NCBI GenBank assembly: GCA_958295955.1
Contig: CATQHP010000001.1
Coordinates: 1-64,000, forward strand
Length of the DNA: 64,000 nt
Direction of reading: 5' to 3'
Source: an uncultured Bryobacterales bacterium
GTDB taxonomy: Bacteria > Acidobacteriota > Terriglobia > Bryobacterales > UBA6623
Position 1 is the stretch's first letter. Each line of letters opens with the position of its first letter. The translations under genes were made by a program, and so were the position numbers. The notes beneath the pieces were generated by a model. That model did not search any database, had not been told where the DNA came from, and worked only from the letters and a program-made list of their open reading frames with translations. Shown piece after piece: positions 27,072 to 34,447 of this stretch.

Positions 27072-27800
27072 TCACTCGACGTTGTGGTAGGGAGGGCGGT
27101 GCTCGACGTAGGCCATCCACATGCAGTCCAGCATCGTCCAGAGCACGTCGAGCTTGAACTGCAGCACGTCGAGCATCGCTTCCTGCTGCTCCCGCGTCCG
27201 GCAGTAGTCGAGGGTGATGTTCAGGCCGTGCACGACGTCCCGGCGAGCCTCGGAGAGCCGCTTGCGGAAGTAGTTGTAGCCCTGCTCCGAGATCCACGGG
27301 TAGTGCTGCGGCCAGTGCTCGAGCCGCCGCTGGTGGATGTTCGGCGCGAAGAGCTCCGTCAACGACGACCCCGCGGCAACCTGCCACGGCTGCTGGCGCG
27401 CGAAGTTCACGTAGGCGTCGATGGCGAACTTCACGCCCGGCAGCAGATGGGCATGCGACCACAGGTCGCCGCGGTCGAGACCGACCGCTTCCCCCAGTTG
27501 CAGCCACGCCTCGATGCCGCCCTCCGCCCCGCCCCCGCCGTCGTGGTCGACGATGCGCTTCACCCACTCGCGCCGGACCTCCCGATCCGGGCAGTTGGAC
27601 ATGAGCGCGGCGTCCTTGACGGGAATCGAGACCTGGTAGTAGAAGCGGTTCGCCACCCACCCCTGGATGGCCGGCTTGTCGAGCCCGCCGGCGTGCATCC
27701 GGACGTGGAACTCGTGGTTCACGTGATAGTACTTCTCCTTGGCGCGCAACCTCCGCTCGAACTCCCCGCGGGTCCACGGTGTCGTCTCGACGTGGTTCAC
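27072..27800 (-). CDS. pqqC: Pyrroloquinoline-quinone synthase PqqC
   Basis: This 242-residue cofactorless oxidase performs the last step of PQQ synthesis, ring closure and oxidation of AHQQ. Family signatures are [20 protein letters not shown] (about 25-45), [50 protein letters not shown] and [20 protein letters not shown], all matching the TenA-like PqqC fold and its active-site histidines. GTG 27800 follows GAGGAGG by eight bases. It faces away from pqqA and is separate from the other pqq genes, whereas PqqC is often in one operon with pqqABDE. Confidence 0.93.
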   Translation of the reverse strand: MNHVETTPWTRGEFERRLRAKEKYYHVNHEFHVRMHAGGLDKPAIQGWVANRFYYQVSIPVKDAALMSNCPDREVRREWVKRIVDHDGGGGAEGGIEAWLQLGEAVGLDRGDLWSHAHLLPGVKFAIDAYVNFARQQPWQVAAGSSLTELFAPNIHQRRLEHWPQHYPWISEQGYNYFRKRLSEARRDVVHGLNITLDYCRTREQQEAMLDVLQFKLDVLWTMLDCMWMAYVEHRPPYHNVE

Positions 27801-27958
27801 CTGCTCGGCCTCCTCGGCGGTTCACCCCCCGGGCATTCACAGTGCCCCGGTGGCGTCAGGCTAGCACGATCCGGCCGGGGCTGTCTCCGGCCGCGGCGCC
27901 GGCGAATCACCGCCGGCGGCAGATTGTCTGCGGCAATTTCGGCGGGTGCATTTTTTTC

Positions 27959-27987
27959 TTGCGCGATGTCCTGCGCCCGTGTATATT
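27959..27987 (+). promoter_or_regulatory. Sigma-70-type promoter of pqqA
   Basis: TTGCGC (27959-27964) and TATATT (27982-27987) are separated by exactly 17 bases. They lie in an unusually AT-rich gap 43 bases before the pqqA start. This is among the best promoter matches in the window. Confidence 0.6.
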
Positions 27988-28030
27988 CTGATTTTCCTGT
28001 TGACCATTTTCCGACAGAAGGAGCGAGAAC

Positions 28031-28105
28031 ATGACCTGGACCAAGCCCGAGATCAGAGAGATCGCCCTCAACATGGAAGTGACTCTCTACGTCACCGCTC
28101 GCTAA
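28031..28105 (+). CDS. pqqA: PQQ precursor peptide PqqA
   Basis: This 24-residue peptide supplies the glutamate and tyrosine from which PQQ is made. It begins MTWTKPEIREIALNMEVTLY; the two required residues are E16 and Y20, spaced as the family requires. PqqE cross-links them, with PqqD holding the peptide. AAGGAG lies seven bases before ATG 28031. A promoter upstream and a strong terminator 100 bases downstream make it a single-gene transcript, unlike the usual pqqABCDE operon. This would allow PqqA to be made in excess of the enzymes, which is a known need in some methylotrophs. Confidence 0.96.
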   Translation: MTWTKPEIREIALNMEVTLYVTAR

Positions 28106-28205
28106 GACCGGAGGGGAGTGCCGGTGACGGCGGCTCCCGTTCGCGTCTTGGGGTATACGGCGTCTTCTGGTCTCGAACCAGGGATTACGTGTTCCCCGGT
28201 TCTGT

Positions 28206-28245
28206 TTGCGCGTGCACGGTTCTGCCGTGCACGCGCAATTTCTCT
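28206..28245 (+). terminator. Rho-independent terminator after pqqA
   Basis: A perfect 14-bp stem (TTGCGCGTGCACGG, 28206-28219, with 28225-28238) around TTCTG is followed by TTTCTCT. It is the clearest intrinsic terminator in the window and would end the short pqqA transcript. Confidence 0.85.
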
Positions 28246-28486
28246 GTACAGACACGGGACGCTCAACGGGCCTCAACATCCAGCCGGGCGACTCGGTGTT
28301 TCGCTATACCGCCTCGCGTCCCCCGAACGACGGCTGCCGTGAACGACCGCGGCGGAGCCGGCCCGCCACGCCGCCATCCCCCCCCGGCGCCGGAACCCCG
28401 CGTTCGACCGGGGCTCGCGATCCTCCTGCCCCGCTGGATGCCGGCTCCGACGATGGCCCGGATCGCGGGGTTGCGCCACGGGGCCG
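28246..28486. repeat. Convergent gap with an R1-like arm touching the dehydrogenase stop
   Basis: No gene is seen. About 28465-28486 reads GCGGGGTTGCGCCACGGGGC, close to the R1 right arm, and ends one base before the dehydrogenase stop codon (28487-28489), as in scoB and the sigma factor. Confidence 0.45.
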
Positions 28487-30295
28487 CTACGGCAACCCGA
28501 GAGTGATGATGGTGTCGGTCGCAATGACCGTCACGTACTGCCTGCCGTTCACCGCGTAGGTCATCGGGCTCGACCGGATGGGTCGGGGCGCGTCGTACCG
28601 GAACAGCTCCTCGCCGGTGCCGGCGTGGAACGCGTAGAACCGGCCGTCGTCCGCCCCCTGGAACACAAGGTCGCCGGCCGTCGCGAGGTTGCCGCTCGCC
28701 CCGATGGGGGTCAGGGCGGGCAGCACCTGCTGCCACACCTCCTCGCCGCTCGCCGGCTCGTAGGCGGTCAGCGTCGTGGTCGGCGTGTACGCGGGAATCC
28801 GGCTCAGCTCCTCGAAGTTCCCGTTGTGGCCGAGCCCGTGCGGCCCCGGCTCGAGGCTGTCGCCGAGGGGCTTGACGATCATCGAGACGGCGGCGTTCTT
28901 GCCGGTGACGTAGAGCAGGCCGGTCCGCGGGCTGAACGCCGGCGAGCCGAAGCTCGAGCCGCCGTGCGCGACGATGAGGTGCTCGTTGATCGAGTATGGC
29001 GTGTACATCTGCCGCGTCTGCGCCTGCAGCGCGGGGTCGTCGAGGTGGACGAACGTCGCGCAGAACGGGGTCATGGGAACGCCGCGCGCGTTGTGCGGAA
29101 TCGGCTGGGTCGGATAGACCACCTCGCCCGGCACGTCGGTCTCGGTCGGGACCCGCGTCTCCACCATCGGATTGATCGGCTCGCCGGTCTCGCGGTCCCA
29201 GAGATAGAGCAGGCAGTTCTTGCCGGCCGCCCCGACCCCCCGGATCGTCCCGCCGTTGCGCGTGACGTCGAAGAGCACCGGCCCGGTGATGTTGTCCCAG
29301 TCCCAAAGGTCGTGGTGGATGGCCTGGTAGTGCCACCGAAGGGCGCCGGTCTCCAGATCGAGCGCAATGGTGGCGTTGGTGAACAGGTTGGCCCCGGGAC
29401 GGGCCGAGCCGTCGTAGTCGGGCGACGGGTTGCCGGTGTTGAAGTAGACGAGACCGAGCTCGAGGTCGATGGCGGGCTGGGTCCAGACCCCGCCGCCGGC
29501 GCGCCGGCCGCCGCCCCACGTGTCGCGCGCGATCTCCCACCCGTCGTCCTGGGGGCGCTGGGGGATCGTGTTGAACACCCAGTCGATGGCGCCGGTCTCG
29601 GCGTCGGTGGCGATGACGAGGCCGCCGGGGATGTGGTTCTCGGAGTTCGAGGTGCCCAGGTAGAGCGTCCCGTCGTGATACGCGGGGGCGCTCGTGATGC
29701 GGTAGCCGATGTTGTGGGGGTCGAGTCCCGGCGGATGGACGTCCGGGTACTTCGCCCGCAGGGCGAGGGCGACGACCGGCAGCACGCCGCCATCGCCGAA
29801 CGACTCGACGAGCTCGCCGGTCCGCGCGTCGGCCGCCACCAGGTTGGGCCCGTTGTAGGCGTAGATCTTCCCCTCGGCGTAGGTCGGCCCGCGCGAGCGG
29901 CTCTGCCGGGCCGCATCGAGCTCGAGCGTCCACACCGACTCGCCGGTCACCGCGTTGACGGCGATCACGCTCGCGCCGGCGTGGACGTACAGCAGGCCGT
30001 CGACGACGAGCGGCGTCACCTGGGCGATGTTGACGCCGGCCGGCGCCGCGACGGACCACTGCCCGGTCAACTCGCCGACGTTGGTGGTGTCGATCGCGTC
30101 GAGAGGCGAATAGCGGCGGTTGGCGAGATCAAGGTTGTGGCTCGTCCAGTTCGTCTGACCGCCCGCGGTGACGTCGGGGGGCGCCGCCCCGCGCGTCGTC
30201 CGCCCCTGCGCCTCGGCCCGGCCGGCGCCCGCCGCGCCGACTGCGAACGCGACGAGGGCTGCGGCCAGCCCCTGCACGCGGTTGCCTGCCGTCAT
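28487..30295 (-). CDS. PQQ-dependent alcohol dehydrogenase-like quinoprotein
   Basis: This 602-residue exported protein is an eight-bladed PQQ propeller related to methanol/ethanol dehydrogenases. A signal peptide ends near AEAQ (30). Blade repeats end in the usual W-motif form (LYVHAGASVIAVNAVTGESV, LVYFNTGNPSPDYDG). HHDLWDWDN at 327-335 carries the catalytic aspartate and is typical of the active-site blade. The neighbouring-cysteine disulfide of true methanol dehydrogenases is not seen, and there is no heme c domain, so electrons must leave via a separate cytochrome. AGGAGGTGA precedes ATG 30295, only 18 bases after pqqB. Substrate is unknown. Confidence 0.86.
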   Translation of the reverse strand: MTAGNRVQGLAAALVAFAVGAAGAGRAEAQGRTTRGAAPPDVTAGGQTNWTSHNLDLANRRYSPLDAIDTTNVGELTGQWSVAAPAGVNIAQVTPLVVDGLLYVHAGASVIAVNAVTGESVWTLELDAARQSRSRGPTYAEGKIYAYNGPNLVAADARTGELVESFGDGGVLPVVALALRAKYPDVHPPGLDPHNIGYRITSAPAYHDGTLYLGTSNSENHIPGGLVIATDAETGAIDWVFNTIPQRPQDDGWEIARDTWGGGRRAGGGVWTQPAIDLELGLVYFNTGNPSPDYDGSARPGANLFTNATIALDLETGALRWHYQAIHHDLWDWDNITGPVLFDVTRNGGTIRGVGAAGKNCLLYLWDRETGEPINPMVETRVPTETDVPGEVVYPTQPIPHNARGVPMTPFCATFVHLDDPALQAQTRQMYTPYSINEHLIVAHGGSSFGSPAFSPRTGLLYVTGKNAAVSMIVKPLGDSLEPGPHGLGHNGNFEELSRIPAYTPTTTLTAYEPASGEEVWQQVLPALTPIGASGNLATAGDLVFQGADDGRFYAFHAGTGEELFRYDAPRPIRSSPMTYAVNGRQYVTVIATDTIITLGLP

Positions 30296-30313
30296 CGGTC
30301 ACCTCCTGGGGGG

Positions 30314-31228
30314 TTACAGCGCGATGTCCATCCCATCGTACGCGATCTCGATGCCGGCCTCGACGAGCGCCGCGTGCTCGGCCGACTCTTCGTCGAGGAT
30401 GGGGTTGGTGTTGTTGATGTGAATCACGATCTTTCGCGGGCAGTCCAGCGACAGCAAGGTTTCGACCATGCCGCCGGCCCCCGACTGGTTGAGATGCCCC
30501 ATGTCCTGCGCCCGCTTGTCGCTGATGCCTTCGCGCGCGAGCTCGTTGTCGGTCCACACGGTGCCGTCCACGAGCAGGCAGTCGGCCTCCTCCATGTAGC
30601 GGCGGACGTGGGGCTCGATCTCGCCCAGGCCCGGCGCGTAGAACAGGTTCCGGCCGGTGGCGGCGTCCGCCACCCGGACCCCGATGTTGTTGCCGGGAAT
30701 GGTGTTGTGCCGGTGGGGCGAGTAGGGCGGCGCCTCGCTCTTCAGGGGGACCGCCGTGAAGAGCAGCCCGTCCGCCCTGGGAATCGGGAAGGCCGCCTCG
30801 TCGAGGCCCACCTCGTGCCAGTTCACGCCCCGGAAGTGGGACAGCACGTTGAACAGCGGGTAGCCGGTGGTGAGGTCGTCGTACACCGCCCGCGTGCAGT
30901 AGATGTCCCACGGTTCCGTGTGCTCGCGCAGCACCACGAGGCCGGTCGTGTGATCGATCTGCGCGTCGACCACCAGAACCGCGCAGATCCCGGTGTCGCG
31001 GACGGCGCGCCCCGGCTGCAGCGGCGGGAATGACGCGAGCTGCTGCCGGATGTCCGGCGACGCGTTGAAGAGCACCCAGTCGACCCCGTTGCCGCTGACG
31101 GTGATCGACGACTGGGTGCGGGCGCGCCCCTTCAGGGTCCCCCCGCGGAGCCGCCGGCAGTTGCGGCAGTTGCAGTTCCACTGGGGGAAACCTCCCCCGG
31201 CGGCCGATCCCAGCACGTGTACCTGCAT
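30314..31228 (-). CDS. pqqB: PQQ biosynthesis protein PqqB
   Basis: This 304-residue protein has the metallo-beta-lactamase fold of PqqB, proposed to hydroxylate the tyrosine part of the precursor. The N-terminus MQVHVLGSAAGGGFPQWNCN leads into the cysteine-rich zinc site NCNCRNCR. Further family stretches are TQSSITVSGNGVDWVLFNAS, AQIDHTTGLVVLREH, HNTIPGNNIGVRVAD and GHLNQSGAGGMVETLLSLDC. It is followed 18 bases later by the PQQ dehydrogenase, so enzyme and cofactor gene share a transcript. GGAG lies six bases before ATG 31228. It diverges from pqqD. Confidence 0.94.
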   Translation of the reverse strand: MQVHVLGSAAGGGFPQWNCNCRNCRRLRGGTLKGRARTQSSITVSGNGVDWVLFNASPDIRQQLASFPPLQPGRAVRDTGICAVLVVDAQIDHTTGLVVLREHTEPWDIYCTRAVYDDLTTGYPLFNVLSHFRGVNWHEVGLDEAAFPIPRADGLLFTAVPLKSEAPPYSPHRHNTIPGNNIGVRVADAATGRNLFYAPGLGEIEPHVRRYMEEADCLLVDGTVWTDNELAREGISDKRAQDMGHLNQSGAGGMVETLLSLDCPRKIVIHINNTNPILDEESAEHAALVEAGIEIAYDGMDIAL

Positions 31229-31308
31229 CGATTACTCCGATATCTGGTTGGCAGTCTGCGGCACGCGTCCGCGCTGCATCCGGCGGGGCGAAGCGGGACC
31301 CCGCCACG

Positions 31309-31424
31309 GCCGACAGAACGTTGCGGTCGACGGCGGGGAAGCGGCGCAGCGTGACCGCCACCGTGTTCCCCGTGCCGCCGCCGCGGCCGGCAGAGCGTTA
31401 CGGTCCACGGCGGGGAAGCGGCGC
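31309..31424. repeat. Direct repeat pair in the pqqB-pqqD divergent region
   Basis: ACGGCGGGGAAGCGGCGC ends both copies (about 31309-31346 and 31386-31424), each starting CAGA(A/G)CGTT(G/A)CGGTC. The 311-base gap between the divergent genes contains no other feature except a possible -10, TATCAT at 31491-31496. Confidence 0.55.
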
Positions 31425-31539
31425 GGTGCCCCGGCGCCCGCCGGCCCGGCGCCCCTGCCCCCGCCCGCGGGCGGCGAACGGCGTTCGTTGTATCATCGAA
31501 GCGTCGTTCGCCGCCACTGCGGCGTGCGGAGCCGAGCCC

Positions 31540-31818
31540 ATGCCGCAGCCGATCGCCACGCCCGTCCTCGCCCCCGGCACGCGGTACCGCTGGGACAAGG
31601 TGCGCAACCAGCATCAGCTCGTGTTCCCCGAGGGGATGATCGTCCTGAACGAGCCGGGCCAGGCGATCGTGCAGCTCTGCGACGGGCGGACCACCGACGA
31701 GCTGATCGCCGTGTTGAAGGAGAAGTACCCCGGCGCGGAGCCCGCCGGCGACGTGCACGAGTTTCTCGGCCACCTGGCGAAGCGGGGGCTGGTGCGCGAG
31801 GGAGCCCAGCGTGACTGA
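31540..31818 (+). CDS. pqqD: PQQ biosynthesis protein PqqD
   Basis: This 92-residue winged-helix chaperone binds the PqqA peptide and delivers it to the radical SAM enzyme PqqE. The family core is clear: RYRWDKVRNQHQLVFPEGMI, then VLNEPGQAIVQLCDGRTTDE and a C-terminal FLGHLAKRGLVREG. I chose ATG 31540 (MPQPIATPVL); the upstream in-frame stretch is low-complexity. It overlaps pqqE by eight bases, indicating coupled translation, which fits the tight PqqD-PqqE complex. Confidence 0.94.
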   Translation: MPQPIATPVLAPGTRYRWDKVRNQHQLVFPEGMIVLNEPGQAIVQLCDGRTTDELIAVLKEKYPGAEPAGDVHEFLGHLAKRGLVREGAQRD

Positions 31819-32917
31819 CACCCCCCTGCCCCGGCCGCTCGCCCTGCTCGCGGAGGTCACCTACCGGTGCCCGCTGCAGTGCCCGTACTGCAGCAACCCC
31901 CTCGAGCTGAACCAGTACCGCGACGAGCTCGACACCGAGACCTGGGTCCGGGTGTTCAACCAGGCGGCCGAGCTCGGGGTCGTGCAGCTCCACCTGTCGG
32001 GGGGTGAGCCGCTCGTGCGCCGCGACATCCTCGACCTCGTCCGCGCGGCCAGCGGCGCGGGGCTCTACTCGAACATGAGCACGGGGGCCACGGTGGTCGA
32101 CGGGAACCGGCTGGAGCAACTGCGCGAGGCCGGGCTCGACCACTTCCAGGTGAGCCTGCTCGACACCCTGCCCGAATCGAACGACCGGCTCGCCGGCGCG
32201 CCGTCGTTCGACCGCAAGCGCGAGGCGGTGCTCGGCGCCAAGCGGCTCGGCTTCCCGGTGACCCTGAACGTGGTGCTGCACCGGCAGAACCTGGACCGTA
32301 TCGCCGAGGTGATCGCCCTCGCCCAGGCCTGGAAGGTCGACCGGCTGGAGCTCGCGCATACGCAGTACACCGGGTGGGCGTTCAAGAACCGGGCGGCGCT
32401 CATGCCGACCCGCGGGCAGCTCGACCGCGCCCACGCCGAAGTCGAGCGGGTGCGCGCGGAAGGGACCGGCGGGGTCGACATCCAGCACGTCCTCCCCGAC
32501 TATTACTTCGAGCGCTTTCCGAAGGCTTGCCTCCAGGGCTGGGGCATGGTGTCGATGAGCGTGGCCCCCGACGGGTTCGTCCTGCCGTGCCAGACCGCCC
32601 GCGAGATTCCCGGGCTCGAGTTCCCCAACGTTCGAGAGCACTCGCTGGAGGACATCTGGGAGCGGGCTCCGATCTTCCAGCGGTTCCGCGGCACCGGCTG
32701 GATGCCCGAGCCCTGCCGGAGCTGCGACCGCCGCGAGATCGACTTCGGCGGCTGCCGGTGCCAGGCGTTCCTGATGACCGGCGACGTCACCGCCACCGAC
32801 CCCATCTGCGAGCTGTCGCCCCACCACCACTTGGTGGCCGCAGCGCTGGAGGAGGCGGCGCAGAACGACCCGCCCCTGCTCTACCGCGTCATGCCGCGCG
32901 CCGGCGGCGCCGTGTGA
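31811..32917 (+). CDS. pqqE: PqqA peptide cyclase PqqE (radical SAM/SPASM)
   Basis: This 368-residue radical SAM enzyme forms the carbon-carbon bond between E16 and Y20 of PqqA. The cluster motif CPLQCPYC gives C20, C24 and C27, followed by LHLSGGEPLVRRD, the SAM-binding GGEP motif. The SPASM region near the C-terminus supplies auxiliary-cluster cysteines in KACLQGWG, GFVLPCQTA, CRSCDRREIDFGGCRCQAF and DPICELSPHH. GTG 31811 has GGGAG six bases upstream inside pqqD. All signature residues are present, so the enzyme should be active. Confidence 0.95.
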   Translation: MTDTPLPRPLALLAEVTYRCPLQCPYCSNPLELNQYRDELDTETWVRVFNQAAELGVVQLHLSGGEPLVRRDILDLVRAASGAGLYSNMSTGATVVDGNRLEQLREAGLDHFQVSLLDTLPESNDRLAGAPSFDRKREAVLGAKRLGFPVTLNVVLHRQNLDRIAEVIALAQAWKVDRLELAHTQYTGWAFKNRAALMPTRGQLDRAHAEVERVRAEGTGGVDIQHVLPDYYFERFPKACLQGWGMVSMSVAPDGFVLPCQTAREIPGLEFPNVREHSLEDIWERAPIFQRFRGTGWMPEPCRSCDRREIDFGGCRCQAFLMTGDVTATDPICELSPHHHLVAAALEEAAQNDPPLLYRVMPRAGGAV

Positions 32918-33037
32918 CGAGTCGTTCGCGGGAACGGGCGGCCGCGCCGCGGTGGCCCCGCCATCGGGCGGACACGCGGCCGAACACACGGAACGGAACG
33001 TGCATATTCGAACGGCCATGCGCATCGGAACACCGCG

Positions 33038-33325
33038 ATGACCCCAGAAACCACCGCCATCGCAACCGTCGGAATCGCCCTCGCGGGACTGATGATCCAC
33101 TTCACCACCACCATGAACCGCCGTTTCGACGACGTGAACCGCCGTTTCGAAGACGTGAACCACCGTTTCGACGACGTGAACCGCCGTTTCGAAGACGCCA
33201 CCCGGCGGAACGACGCTGCGCACGTTCAGATCAACGCCAGCATCTCAGAACTCAGAGCCGATTTCCGAGCACTGATCCCCCGGCCTGCGGCCGAATCCGA
33301 CCACGACGCGAGCGGCGCGCCTTGA
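33038..33325 (+). CDS. Small membrane-anchored coiled-coil protein
   Basis: This 95-residue protein starts with one hydrophobic segment (TAIATVGIALAGLMIHFT, about 6-23), followed by four perfect seven-residue repeats of the form RRFDDVN/RRFEDVN (about 28-55) that suit a coiled coil. The coding repeats are 21 bases long and nearly identical. The tail (NASISELRADFRALI) is also helical. Similar small proteins are common beside accessory genes and have no known function. No ribosome-binding site is evident. It begins the accessory island that follows pqqE. Confidence 0.6.
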   Translation: MTPETTAIATVGIALAGLMIHFTTTMNRRFDDVNRRFEDVNHRFDDVNRRFEDATRRNDAAHVQINASISELRADFRALIPRPAAESDHDASGAP

Positions 33326-33453
33326 CGACAGCGGGCACACGCCCGAAGCTGTAGGGCTGATCGCGCCCCCGTGACCACAACATCTTGTGGCCGCCGGGAT
33401 TTGGAATTTCGGCGTTCCCCCGCGATCGCGAACGATGGCTGGAGCGGACAACG

Positions 33454-34353
33454 ATGTCGAACGGCAACCGCCTCACGTGGGCCGCCATCTCGGGAACGTG
33501 GTCGTTTCCGGAATCGGGCGTCGAGTACACGGGACCGGAAGACGCCTCTCAACCGGTTGGTGTGGCGCTGTCTTCCAGACGACTGCGAAACGGCCGCATG
33601 TCAGCGAGTATCCGGCTGCGTAATCCCGGCGAGGACGCCGGGCGCCTGCTGCTTGGGTACAACACCGTCACGGGCGGCTATTACTCGGCGGGATTGGGAG
33701 GCTACGGTCGTGCCTACGTGATCGACGAGCATGTGCCCGGACGCCGCTGGCAGGCAATAGCGCACGAGGGACACGTGTCCCAGCTCGGCGGTTCAACGGC
33801 GTACGACGTCCAAGTGGAAAACGGGATTGACCTCCTCGACCGGCACCTGCCCCACCCCCTCGAGGGCTATCAGGCCGGACTGTTCGCCTGGGGGGCGGGA
33901 CCGGTCACGTTCGAGAACGTCATCTGGTCGGCCGTAGGTCGGCCCAGAGCCTTCGTCGTCATGGAATTCACGGAACCCTTCGACAGCCTGTACACCGAGG
34001 TCATCCGTCCCGTCTGCGAGGATCTGGAACTCGAACCGTATCGAGCCGATGACGTGTTTCGCCCGGGACTGATCTTGCAGGACATCATATCCGGGCTTGT
34101 GGAGTCGGACGTGATCATCGCGGAGATCACCCCGACAAACGCCAACGTCTTCTACGAGCTTGGGTACGCGCACGCTCGAAACACGCCGACGGTGCTTCTC
34201 GCGCGTCGTAACGGCACGCTGCCTTTCGACATCAGCGGGCACCGAGTCATCTTCTACGACGATTCGATAAGGGGAAAACCCGAGGTCGAGACTGCGCTCA
34301 AGAGACATCTTCGCAGCATTCTCAGGGAACATCAGGACACCAGCATCGCATAA
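33454..34353 (+). CDS. Jelly-roll plus TIR-like/deoxyribosyltransferase-like protein
   Basis: This 299-residue protein fuses an N-terminal beta-rich LamG/DUF1080-like domain (about 8-160; SASIRLRNPGEDAGRLLLGY, VTFENVIW) to a C-terminal Rossmann-like domain (about 165-290). The second part has FVVMEFTEPFDSLYTEVIRP, the predicted substrate-binding RADDVFRPGLILQDIISGLV and ITPTNANVFYELGYAHARNT, where E235 matches the catalytic glutamate of nucleoside 2-deoxyribosyltransferases and TIR-type NADases. Such domains are frequent in stress and defence genes. ATG 33454 follows GGAG. GC and codon use are lower than in neighbours, suggesting transfer. NAD or nucleotide cleavage is inference. Confidence 0.7.
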   Translation: MSNGNRLTWAAISGTWSFPESGVEYTGPEDASQPVGVALSSRRLRNGRMSASIRLRNPGEDAGRLLLGYNTVTGGYYSAGLGGYGRAYVIDEHVPGRRWQAIAHEGHVSQLGGSTAYDVQVENGIDLLDRHLPHPLEGYQAGLFAWGAGPVTFENVIWSAVGRPRAFVVMEFTEPFDSLYTEVIRPVCEDLELEPYRADDVFRPGLILQDIISGLVESDVIIAEITPTNANVFYELGYAHARNTPTVLLARRNGTLPFDISGHRVIFYDDSIRGKPEVETALKRHLRSILREHQDTSIA

Positions 34354-34447
34354 AAGCAACCGTCGGCGGGCGTAATCGGACCGAATCTCAAGGGGACGGC
34401 GTCATCGTAATACGCGTCAGTGTCGAGGAATCGATTCCCGAAACACC

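Noticed and set aside
28150..28200. tRNA-like T-arm (TCTGGTCTCGAACCAGG)
   Set aside because: Only one arm-like hairpin is present; no acceptor stem, D-arm or anticodon arm can be drawn around it.
28487..30295. True methanol dehydrogenase large subunit (mxaF/xoxF)
   Set aside because: The adjacent-cysteine disulfide and mxaF/xoxF-type segments are not visible; only the general PQQ propeller features are.
33122..33205. Short direct repeats as a CRISPR or iteron array
   Set aside because: The repeats are 21 bases without spacers and read in frame as a heptad coiled coil.
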